This document shows positions 9,344 through 15,943 of a stretch of 64,000 bases of DNA, one piece after another. The stretch's first letter is position 1. Each line of letters starts with the position of its first letter. The translations under genes and the position numbers were made by a program. The notes under the pieces were generated by a model that had not been told where the DNA came from, ran no database searches, and saw only the letters and a program-made list of their open reading frames with translations. This DNA is from Alphaproteobacteria bacterium. GTDB taxonomy: Bacteria > Pseudomonadota > Alphaproteobacteria > Micropepsales > Micropepsaceae. The stretch covers positions 62,001 to 126,000 of the forward strand of contig JAGWNK010000001.1 of assembly GCA_028871345.1 (NCBI GenBank), in the 5' to 3' direction.

Positions 9344-10201
9344 TCACGCTGTGCCTTGTTCGATTAGAGCCTTTACTTCCCGTAGATTGGCCGGGGTGGA
9401 CGCTCCAAATACGATCGATTCTATACGGGGCTGCGAACATACATAGGCGATGGCCTCAGCCGGTGGGATGGCGCCAGAGGCCAGTACCGACATGGCGATC
9501 GGGCGAAACCGCCGGTCGGCGATGGCTTCCTCGTACGCGGCAATCCCTCCGCACATGCGAAAACCCGCCTTGTTGATGCTGCTGCATATGATCGGGTTGT
9601 CTATGCCGCAACCCTCCAGCGCATCTAATAGTCTTGGAAGGTTCATCGTGATGAAACCCGGCTCGGCGCCGTAGCGCTTCTGTACGTGATCGGCGAACAT
9701 GCGGAACACGTCTTTCATGCCCATGCCCAGAAGCAGATCCGTCATCACGTTTTGCAGGAAGATGATGGGCGTGTTTAATCCGTGAAATACCTTCATTTCC
9801 GCATCGATCAGGAGGCCGGCGAGGCTTTCGATGTCCTTGCGGGCAAAGGCAAGACCGCCCCGCATGGCGGCGCCCACAGCGCCATCCTCCGGCAGAAAAG
9901 ACTTCAGCGCGCCCAGCAATCCGAGCTCGGTCACCGCATTGGCGTATTTGTGCGCGTAAGGCATGCAGGGCAGGAATTCCAGTTCGCCGTAGCGTCGCGG
10001 CTGGGCGCGAACGTAGTCGCAGATGTCTTTGAGCCTCTCGTGCGTCGTGCACATGAACGCCCTGATGCCATCGCCATACGCCACATCCAGCATCTCCATG
10101 ACCGCTTCGAGGTCCTGGAATTTGATGGCCTGCGCCCTCGCCTTGTCTTCGGACATGTGATTCACGCCGAAGAACTGGTTGTCTCCAAACAGGATTTTCA
10201 T
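9344..10201 (-). CDS. TIM-barrel, aldo/keto-reductase-like protein of a polysaccharide cluster
   Basis: The 285-residue protein starts MKILFGDNQFFGVNHMSEDK. It ends with IPPAEAIAYVCSQPRIESIVFGAS, which looks like the C-terminal strand and NADPH-phosphate-binding turn of aldo/keto reductases. The usual N-terminal Asp-Tyr-Lys-His catalytic pattern is not obvious. The ATG at 10201 follows GGGAAGAAG. It lies 26 bases after the oxidoreductase gene, and the two may act in sequence on a nucleotide sugar. The longer frame to 10621 is a shadow of the oxidoreductase gene. Activity is unproven; an isomerase or a non-enzymatic relative is possible. Confidence 0.68.
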   Translation of the reverse strand: MKILFGDNQFFGVNHMSEDKARAQAIKFQDLEAVMEMLDVAYGDGIRAFMCTTHERLKDICDYVRAQPRRYGELEFLPCMPYAHKYANAVTELGLLGALKSFLPEDGAVGAAMRGGLAFARKDIESLAGLLIDAEMKVFHGLNTPIIFLQNVMTDLLLGMGMKDVFRMFADHVQKRYGAEPGFITMNLPRLLDALEGCGIDNPIICSSINKAGFRMCGGIAAYEEAIADRRFRPIAMSVLASGAIPPAEAIAYVCSQPRIESIVFGASTPANLREVKALIEQGTA

Positions 10202-10227
10202 CTTCTTCCCGGAATTCGAACAGAGGC

Positions 10228-11352
10228 TCAACGAACGGCCGCCGGGCTTTCGGGCCGCGGACACGGGCTGGCGAGCGACCGCAATCCGGCTTCTTGCGGT
10301 TGCGATCTTGCTGCCCACCCAAGCTCCCTCGCTACCGCACTTTCGGCGTCGCGGATCATCGAGTCGATGACGACCTGTGTTTCGGCAGCGGAGCGGAACG
10401 TGCTGCGCGTGATGGCGTGTCCAGAGGTAATCGCGTCGACGAAGTGGCCGATCTGCGCCGAGTATTCCTCCCCACGGAGGTAGAACCACACCGGTGACGT
10501 GACGTCCATTGTCCGGATAACGTTCCAGCCCTTCCTGAAGTTCGTTGGCAGGCCTTCCGTGCGGCGGAGATAGACGAATAGCTCCTGTCGATCGGCGACG
10601 ACCCGTCCGTTTGCCCCCCACAAACTGATCTTCATCGACATCTTGCGTGTGCTCTCATCGCTCCAGTTCGCCGCAAGCGTGCCCGTCGCGCCGTTGCCAT
10701 AGTTGAATGTGGCATACACTTCATCTTCGACGTCCTGGGAGTACAGGCGCCCGAACAGTGTGCCACGCACGGATTGCGGGGGTCCAAGCAGGTAGTTTAA
10801 CAAATCGATGGCGTGACTTGCATAGTCGTGGAGGCAACCTCCTCCCTCGATCTTCTTGGAGCGCCATGTGATGATCTTGGGCCGCAGGACCACGGGGCCG
10901 AAGGCCTCCGCCCTGACGTGATGTACCTTTCCGATGGTTTTGCAGTCAAGCAGCCGCTTCAATTCATGAAACACGCCGATGAAGCGGTAGTGGTAGCCCA
11001 CTTGATTGACACGCTTCGCAGCCTCCGCCTGGTCCGCCAGCTGAAAGCCGACCTCGGCGCCAAGGCAAAACGGCTTCTCGCAGAAGACATGGAGCCCGGC
11101 CTCGAGCGCAGCCCGCACAATCTCGACATGCGTGCTCGACGGCGTCGCGACGACCACCGCGTCGAGCTCTTCAGATGCAAGAAGCTTGCGATAGTCGACG
11201 AAGGTCGATACGCCCGCGTGCTTTGCGAGCACGCTCAGCACGTATTCAGAGGCATCGCAGACCGCCACAAGTTTGACGTTCGGATGCGTGTTCACAATGG
11301 CGTAGTGGGAAAGCCCCATCTTGCCAAGACCGATCACTGCAATTCGTAACAC
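10228..11352 (-). CDS. Gfo/Idh/MocA-family NAD(P)-dependent sugar oxidoreductase
   Basis: The 374-residue protein opens with the Rossmann motif IAVIGLGKMGLSHY. It continues with VVVATPSSTHVEIVRAAL and HVFCEKPFCL (the EKP motif with its catalytic Lys), then a C-terminal GFO_IDH_MocA_C domain including GGGCLHDYASHAIDLLNYLLG. Enzymes of this family oxidise or epimerise nucleotide sugars. The start is a GTG at 11352, preceded by AAGGAG at five bases and one base after the TGA of the WecG-type gene. The family assignment is clear; the substrate is not. Confidence 0.88.
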   Translation of the reverse strand: MLRIAVIGLGKMGLSHYAIVNTHPNVKLVAVCDASEYVLSVLAKHAGVSTFVDYRKLLASEELDAVVVATPSSTHVEIVRAALEAGLHVFCEKPFCLGAEVGFQLADQAEAAKRVNQVGYHYRFIGVFHELKRLLDCKTIGKVHHVRAEAFGPVVLRPKIITWRSKKIEGGGCLHDYASHAIDLLNYLLGPPQSVRGTLFGRLYSQDVEDEVYATFNYGNGATGTLAANWSDESTRKMSMKISLWGANGRVVADRQELFVYLRRTEGLPTNFRKGWNVIRTMDVTSPVWFYLRGEEYSAQIGHFVDAITSGHAITRSTFRSAAETQVVIDSMIRDAESAVARELGWAARSQPQEAGLRSLASPCPRPESPAAVR

Positions 11353-11353
11353 A

Positions 11354-12253
11354 TCAACTCCTTGTGTTCTGAAAATTGGGCTTTGGCCCCTCCTGCCTTC
11401 TCCAAGTGATACTCGGAGACGCACCTATGCGAGGGGGACGAAGGAATTGTGCAGTCACGACCCCTCTGGAAAGGGTCTGCGCGACATAGATCGCCGATCG
11501 GAGATAGCGCTTAATCCGCTGTCGCGGTTGTAGCGCCAATTGGAATATCCACTCCAAGCCCAGTTTGCGAAGTGGCGCCGGCGCCCACGGTACTGCTCCT
11601 GAATGAAAATCGAACGCCGCGCCGACACCGATCATCCATGGTGCCTTCACACGGCCAAGGTGCGCCGTAACCCACCGCTCCTGCTTCAAAAGACCAAGCC
11701 CCACCCACACGATATCCGGTTCGGTCGCGTTGATTAGGTCAATAATGGCGTCATCCTCTTCGGCCGTCAGTGGGCGAAACGGCGGGCAATAGCAGCCGCA
11801 GATGTTCATGCCGGGAAACTTCGCGCACAGCCTGGCTGACATCGCGTCCGCCACACCGGGTTTCCCCCCATAAAGGAAATGGCGCCAGCCGCGCTCAACA
11901 CCATGGCGCGAACACTCCAACTGCAATGTCGGTCCCGGCAACCGGTGAATACGGTGCCCCCAGGCGCAGGCGGCAACGCTGACGCCGACGCCATCGCACA
12001 CGGAAAAGTCCGCAGCCGAGATGTAGCGACCGTGTGTCTTGTCGCGCAGGCCGTGGTACATCGATTCTGTGTTAGTAATGGCGATGTAATGGCCGATCTC
12101 TCCGGCTCCAATGGCACGATCCATTTCGGCGAGAATCTCATCGCGGCTCGCCAGGCTGATCGGCAAACCGTCTATCAAAGCCGCGCGGCAGGCTCGCACG
12201 GATGCAGCCTTTCCAGATGCCGATCCGACATCGCCGAGCTGTAAATCGGGCAC
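11354..12253 (-). CDS. WecG/TagA/CpsF-family glycosyltransferase
   Basis: This 299-residue protein matches the GT26 family. It has SVCDGVGVSVAACAWGHRIHRLPGP, then FLYGGKPGVADAMSARL, PDIVWVGLGLLKQERWV and IGVGAAFDFHSG, in the family order. GT26 enzymes add the second sugar (for example ManNAcA or GlcA) to a polyprenyl-linked primer. The start is a GTG at 12253 with a strong GGAGGT eight bases upstream. It is the first biosynthetic gene after the antiterminator, 112 bases downstream of it. Residues 1-35 are variable, the usual pattern. Confidence 0.9.
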   Translation of the reverse strand: MPDLQLGDVGSASGKAASVRACRAALIDGLPISLASRDEILAEMDRAIGAGEIGHYIAITNTESMYHGLRDKTHGRYISAADFSVCDGVGVSVAACAWGHRIHRLPGPTLQLECSRHGVERGWRHFLYGGKPGVADAMSARLCAKFPGMNICGCYCPPFRPLTAEEDDAIIDLINATEPDIVWVGLGLLKQERWVTAHLGRVKAPWMIGVGAAFDFHSGAVPWAPAPLRKLGLEWIFQLALQPRQRIKRYLRSAIYVAQTLSRGVVTAQFLRPPRIGASPSITWRRQEGPKPNFQNTRS

Positions 12254-12302
12254 GATGATACACCTCCGCGTATGGCCGCCCCGTCGCCGTCATTGCAGTC
12301 TT

Positions 12303-12316
12303 CCAAGCTGCCGCCC
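12303..12316 (-). promoter_or_regulatory. Candidate ops-like antiterminator recruitment element
   Basis: On the transcribed-sense (minus) strand this reads GGGCGGCAGCTTGG. Against the enterobacterial RfaH ops element GGCGGTAGCGTG, 10 of 12 positions agree and the core is 7 of 8 (GGCGGCAG versus GGCGGTAG). It also keeps the GC...GC pairs that form the ops hairpin. It sits between the NusG-paralogue gene and the first glycosyltransferase gene. Its role is inferred from position and resemblance; chance similarity in GC-rich DNA is possible. Confidence 0.35.
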
Positions 12317-12365
12317 TTCGGGTGAATCGCGTCCACCCGTCCAATCGCATTTCTCTTGCCCCGTA

Positions 12366-12923
12366 CTATTGGGCGAGCGAAACCACCTCGTCGTTCAGCG
12401 TCACGGACACCGACCGCCCCAACAACTGGAGAAGAACATGTACGCGACCGCGCTCGTCCAGGCGTTCGAGCGTCGCCGTCAGACCCGCGAAAGGACCTTC
12501 CGCAATATGAATTTTCTGACCGATGCAAATTGGTTGTGCGATATTCCCTGCCTGCACTGTCCTCTCAACCAGCGCCTCAACGACGCCACGCGGGACCGGC
12601 ACCGGCCCGTCGCCCTGCATGATGAGGCGCACGACACCACTTGTGCCGTTAATGCTTCGCCACTGCTGGCGCGAAATGTCGAGTCTTACAAAGATGTATC
12701 GCGGGAAGAACGCGGTATGTGCGATCGAAACCCGACGCGCATGGCGCACGACTTTGCGTAGCCGGGGGCAAAAAGCGTAATACCCCTGGGCCTGCAGACG
12801 CTGAAACGCACGATTCTCGGCGTGCGGTTGGGTGTGGACGACGTACCAGCGGTCGTGTGCCGGCGACGCGGACACGCTGTCGCACCGAAATTGAGTGGTG
12901 CCAGCAGCACGAATCGCGCTCAT
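12366..12923 (-). CDS. NusG-paralogue transcription antitermination factor (RfaH/UpxY-type)
   Basis: This 185-residue protein has an N-terminal NGN domain (residues 25-125). Motifs include WYVVHTQPHAENRAFQRLQAQGYYAFCPR, a basic RKVVRHARRV, LFPRYIFV-like AFFPRYIFVRL and NGTSGVVRLI. A C-terminal KOW domain follows (GQKIHIAEGPFAGLTATLERL). Specialised NusG paralogues bind paused RNA polymerase and suppress termination across long polysaccharide operons. It is the first gene of the minus-strand operon, and the 12 kb after it consist of polysaccharide genes. The ATG at 12923 is preceded by GAGGGTGG. A general nusG normally sits beside secE and rplK, which are absent here. Confidence 0.9.
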   Translation of the reverse strand: MSAIRAAGTTQFRCDSVSASPAHDRWYVVHTQPHAENRAFQRLQAQGYYAFCPRLRKVVRHARRVSIAHTAFFPRYIFVRLDISRQQWRSINGTSGVVRLIMQGDGPVPVPRGVVEALVERTVQAGNIAQPICIGQKIHIAEGPFAGLTATLERLDERGRVHVLLQLLGRSVSVTLNDEVVSLAQ

Positions 12924-13267
12924 CGACCACCCTCGCTAAGAAATGATCGCGCGCGCCATGATGCAAATACGTAAGCCGGAAGTGCCGTCTCAAACCTGCC
13001 GCCCGACATGAATTCCGGCGCCTGTTCACCTCTCATCGCAGGGCTCCCATTGTCGCGCGCCATAAAGACGGACGTCGTCGTTGCACTTCCACGGTCCATC
13101 CCATCATCTGGCAGCACTGTTTCATCGCCGGATGGGAGAAACGCCTGCGCGGTCGGATCAATCAGGAAATCGAGGCCGATAAGCTATCAATGCAGTGCAC
13201 AATGGCTTGTGATAAGGTTGTGAAAAACAAGGGAGCCGGCGTGCAGCGGGTTCTGTAACGGTCGCAT
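12924..13267 (-). other. Non-coding leader/promoter region of the polysaccharide operon
   Basis: About 344 bases lie between the antiterminator gene and the next gene on the same strand. They should hold the promoter of the polysaccharide operon. I see AT-rich stretches around 13195-13235, where the minus strand reads TTGTTTTTCACAACC, but no convincing -35/-10 pair. A small minus-strand frame (12920-13117) ends on the antiterminator's start codon; I do not call it a gene. Confidence 0.4.
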
Positions 13268-13735
13268 TCACCGGTCGCCGAGTTCGATTACTTCGACGCG
13301 ACCACGACAGTTCTGCAACTGCGCAGCACGGTGCTCGTCGATCTGCTCGAAGCCCGCTCGGGGATCGCTCGGAACCATGGTTGATCCTGGCGGAACCTTG
13401 ATGGTCTCTCGCGACGCGTCGCTTTCCGCCTGATCCGAATCGTTGGCAGCCGACCACGCAAAGTATACCGGCACGTCGGTCTCGTTCGAAACCCGATAGA
13501 CCGGCGCACACCCCGACGGTCCACCCATTGGTGCGTAGGATGACACACGCAGCACGACAGGATGGGCCGAGCGCCGCGCGTTCAGCCCAAATGATAATGT
13601 CCCGTCATCCGTGAAGCGAAGGTGCCGTATGTCGTCCAGGTATGAGGGTAGCTGCTGGGCGAAGCCACTCATATAGGCGCCGGCGGCAAAACCGACGCCG
13701 ATCAGGAAGACCACGATCGATCTCAAGATATGCAT
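13268..13735 (-). CDS. Small exported or membrane-anchored protein of unknown function
   Basis: The 155-residue protein has a single N-terminal hydrophobic segment (HILRSIVVFLIGVGFAAGAYMSG), either a signal anchor or a signal peptide. The soluble part has two cysteines (SGCAPVYRV and LQNCRGRVEV) that could form a disulfide. I do not recognise a family. The ATG at 13735 has GGGGAG six bases upstream. It is the last of three small exported-protein genes in a row on the minus strand, 36 bases after the Cys/Asp-rich gene, so co-transcription is likely. Confidence 0.65.
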   Translation of the reverse strand: MHILRSIVVFLIGVGFAAGAYMSGFAQQLPSYLDDIRHLRFTDDGTLSFGLNARRSAHPVVLRVSSYAPMGGPSGCAPVYRVSNETDVPVYFAWSAANDSDQAESDASRETIKVPPGSTMVPSDPRAGFEQIDEHRAAQLQNCRGRVEVIELGDR

Positions 13736-13771
13736 GGGTCACTCCCCAAAGCTACCCCTCCCGGATCACCG

Positions 13772-14140
13772 TCACCATTCTCGATAACCTTCGTGACGCA
13801 TATAGCAGTCGTCCGCGTCATGATCACAGTCGTAATGCCACCGGCTGTAAGCCTCGTCGTCGCCGTAGAAGGCAGGCCGCACGTCGTATGAGCGGTCGTC
13901 CCAACTCTGTTCATAGTGCCGCAGATAATGGTGATGGTATTCCTCGCGGGAGCGGTCTCCATCGTAGAAGCGATGGCACTGATCGCCGGTCCGGTTGCAT
14001 TCGATGTGAACGCATCCGTACTCGGTGCAGCGCGTGGCTATCTCGCCAGCGACGGCTGGATAGGAAACCGCGACCATCGAGCTTGTGGCCACTAGGGCCG
14101 AAAAGACGCCCACACCCAGGAGGTGGTCCAACTTCGTCAT
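13772..14140 (-). CDS. Small secreted Cys/Asp/His/Tyr-rich protein, paralogue of the next gene
   Basis: The 122-residue protein has a clear signal peptide ending SYPAVAGE. The mature part is rich in His, Tyr, Asp and Arg. It has cysteine-bounded acidic loops CNRTGDQCHRFYDG near residue 45 and DCDHDADDCYMRH near the end. The layout mirrors the neighbouring paralogue, but the DxDGD loops are degenerate. The ATG at 14140 has GAGGAGAACACAG upstream; the in-frame TTG at 14155 is less likely. The acidic loops could bind calcium or another metal; this is inference. No known family comes to mind. Confidence 0.7.
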   Translation of the reverse strand: MTKLDHLLGVGVFSALVATSSMVAVSYPAVAGEIATRCTEYGCVHIECNRTGDQCHRFYDGDRSREEYHHHYLRHYEQSWDDRSYDVRPAFYGDDEAYSRWHYDCDHDADDCYMRHEGYREW

Positions 14141-14167
14141 CTGTGTTCTCCTCAAAGCTTGCCGACG

Positions 14168-14512
14168 TCAATCATCCCAGTGATAGCCATGCCGACGGTA
14201 GTATTCGCGGTAGTTCCAGTACGGCTCGCGCGACAGATAGCAGCGATCACCATCCGAGTCACAAACCCGATAGGTGCCGCGGTCATTGTCGAAATCCTGA
14301 TAGAACCGATAATGGTTACGGTCGGAATAGTCGCTGTCGTAGTAACCGCCTCGATCGTAACGCTCGACGCGATAGCAATGGTCACCGTCATTGTCGCAAT
14401 AGAGGCGACCATCGCTGGCCGCCAATGCCGGAGGCGCACTTGCACCCATAGTGACCAAGGTCAGGAGTCCACTGAATACGGAGAGTTTCAGAGTGTGCGT
14501 CAGGTTCAGCAT
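14168..14512 (-). CDS. Small secreted protein with two Cys-bounded DxDGD loops
   Basis: The 114-residue protein has a signal peptide (TLKLSVFSGLLTLVTMGASAPPALAA). It carries two copies of a C-D-x-D-G-D-x-C-Y motif, YCDNDGDHCYRVERYD and VCDSDGDRCYLSREPY, separated by an Asp/Tyr-rich linker. DxDGD resembles the calcium loop of EF-hand-like repeats, here closed by a possible disulfide. The ATG at 14512 has GGAGAAGGAT upstream. It lies 27 bases before its degenerate paralogue and is the first gene of the three-gene minus-strand group. Function unknown; a periplasmic metal-binding or stress role is a guess. Confidence 0.72.
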   Translation of the reverse strand: MLNLTHTLKLSVFSGLLTLVTMGASAPPALAASDGRLYCDNDGDHCYRVERYDRGGYYDSDYSDRNHYRFYQDFDNDRGTYRVCDSDGDRCYLSREPYWNYREYYRRHGYHWDD

Positions 14513-14564
14513 ATCCTTCTCCAACGTGACGCCCCCGACCGCTACACGATCCTGTGTTCAGCAA

Positions 14565-14594
14565 GGTGAACGCAAACCAAACAAGCCGTTCACC
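14565..14594. repeat. 8-bp inverted repeat upstream of the secreted-protein genes
   Basis: GGTGAACG (14565-14572) and CGTTCACC (14587-14594) are perfect arms around a 14-base loop, 53 bases upstream of the ATG at 14512. It could be an operator or a 5'-UTR hairpin. Confidence 0.5.
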
Positions 14595-14737
14595 AACTTG
14601 GCCAATCTGTGACGGTGTGCGTCCCGGCAATTTCAATCGGCAACCATCTCTTGAACTTGCGGAGGGAAACATCGCACACGGATGATCCGATTGCGGATAA
14701 TCATCACAGGTATGTCACAGGAAAGGTCGGCCCAAGA

Positions 14738-14792
14738 AGATGCAGCCGGAGAACGGGGCTGGGGGGCAATGTGGATTTCCCCGGCTGCATCT
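14738..14792. repeat. 12-bp perfect inverted repeat
   Basis: AGATGCAGCCGG (14738-14749) and CCGGCTGCATCT (14781-14792) are perfect 12-bp arms around a G-rich 31-base loop. It lies about 280 bases upstream of phhA. No run of T follows on either strand, so it is not a simple terminator. Confidence 0.6.
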
Positions 14793-14834
14793 AGGCCATT
14801 CGCACTATTGCGTGCTTTTGCGCGAATGTATCGT

Positions 14835-14847
14835 TCTAATGATTAGA
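14835..14847. promoter_or_regulatory. Palindrome, candidate operator upstream of phhA
   Basis: TCTAATGATTAGA is a perfect palindrome (6-bp arms, one central base) about 224 bases before the phhA start. Its size and AT-rich arms fit a protein-binding site. No regulator gene lies next to it. Confidence 0.35.
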
Positions 14848-15070
14848 CGGCGTCCAGGTTCCCTAAGGTGTTATTTTCCTGGGGGCTTCCGGGACGGTCC
14901 CATTAGTGCGCCGTTGGTCAACCCGGGCGTCTAGCTCAATCGGCGCCACCGGCCCGGACATGGTGCCGGTCGGTCGCCTGACTGTTGCGCAAGACCACTG
15001 CGAGCAGCCGCCGTATTTCGCAACTTTCTCGGCCTTTACAGTTCCATGCAACCGCCGCTCTAATTGCTGC

Positions 15071-15943
15071 ATGTCCACACTTGACGAACTGCGCACAACC
15101 CATCCGGAAATCGCGGCGGACTTCACGATCCCGCAACGCTGGAACGATTATCGGGCGTCGGAACACGGAATTTGGCGCACGCTTTTCACGCGACAGGCGG
15201 AGGTGCTGAGCGGGCGCGCGTGCCCGGAGTTCCTCGAAGGTCTCACCAAGCTGACATTGAATTCGGATGCCATACCGAATTTCGAGCAGCTGTCCGAGCA
15301 GCTCTCGCGCCTGACGGGGTGGCGGGTCGTCGCCGTGCCGTCCCTCGTGCCGGACGACGTCTTTTTCGACCACCTCGCCAACCGCCGCTTCCCGGCAGGA
15401 CAGTTCATCCGCCGTCCTGAACAGCTCGACTACATCGAGGAGCCCGACGTCTTCCACGACGTGTTCGGGCATGTGCCGATGCTGGCGCACCCCGTGTTTG
15501 CGGATTACATGCAGGCCTACGGAAAGGGCGGCCAGCGCGCACTCAAGGAGTTCGGCGCGTTGAAGAACCTCGCGCGGTTGTATTGGTACACGGTCGAATT
15601 CGGTCTCATCGCATCGTCTGAGGGATTGCGGATCTACGGCTCGGGAATCGTGTCGAGTCGCGCGGAATCCATCTATGCCTTGGAGAGCAAGTCGCCCAAT
15701 CGGATCGGCTTCGATCTGGAGCGCGTGATGCGCACGGACTACCGCATCGATGACTTCCAGGAATCTTACTTCGTCATCTCGTCGTTCGAAGAATTGTTTG
15801 CCGAGACCTACAAGGATTTTGCCGCGATCTATGCCCGGCTGGCGGAGGGACCCGTCCACCGCCCTGGAGACGTGCTGCCGGAAGATCGGATCGTCTGGCG
15901 CGGCACCCACGCCTACCGTGCCGGCAGTCACGCCGTCGCCTAG
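15071..15943 (+). CDS. phhA: Phenylalanine 4-monooxygenase
   Basis: This 290-residue aromatic amino acid hydroxylase converts L-Phe to L-Tyr using tetrahydropterin, O2 and non-haem iron. The iron ligands are visible in FHDVFGHVPMLAHPVF (both His) and WYTVEFGLI (Glu). YGSGIVSSRAESIYAL matches the family C-terminal part. The ATG at 15071 (MSTLDELRTTHPEIAADF) fits monofunctional bacterial enzymes; the frame open to 14906 is not conserved-looking. No pterin-4a-carbinolamine dehydratase gene lies beside it. Its stop overlaps the stop of the convergent DsbD-family gene. Confidence 0.95.
   Translation: MSTLDELRTTHPEIAADFTIPQRWNDYRASEHGIWRTLFTRQAEVLSGRACPEFLEGLTKLTLNSDAIPNFEQLSEQLSRLTGWRVVAVPSLVPDDVFFDHLANRRFPAGQFIRRPEQLDYIEEPDVFHDVFGHVPMLAHPVFADYMQAYGKGGQRALKEFGALKNLARLYWYTVEFGLIASSEGLRIYGSGIVSSRAESIYALESKSPNRIGFDLERVMRTDYRIDDFQESYFVISSFEELFAETYKDFAAIYARLAEGPVHRPGDVLPEDRIVWRGTHAYRAGSHAVA

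Larger units (their letters stand above)
14513..15070. other. Divergent intergenic region with several inverted repeats
   Basis: These 558 bases separate the secreted-protein genes (minus) from phhA (plus). I find no gene here. They hold three perfect inverted repeats listed separately (14565-14594, 14738-14792, 14835-14847) and the 8-bp palindrome TTGGCCAA at 14598-14605. The promoters of both flanking units must lie here. Confidence 0.5.

Noticed and set aside
12920-13117. Small minus-strand frame ending on the antiterminator start codon
   Set aside because: The stop/start overlap is suggestive of a leader peptide, but there is no clear ribosome site or protein family, so the evidence is too weak.
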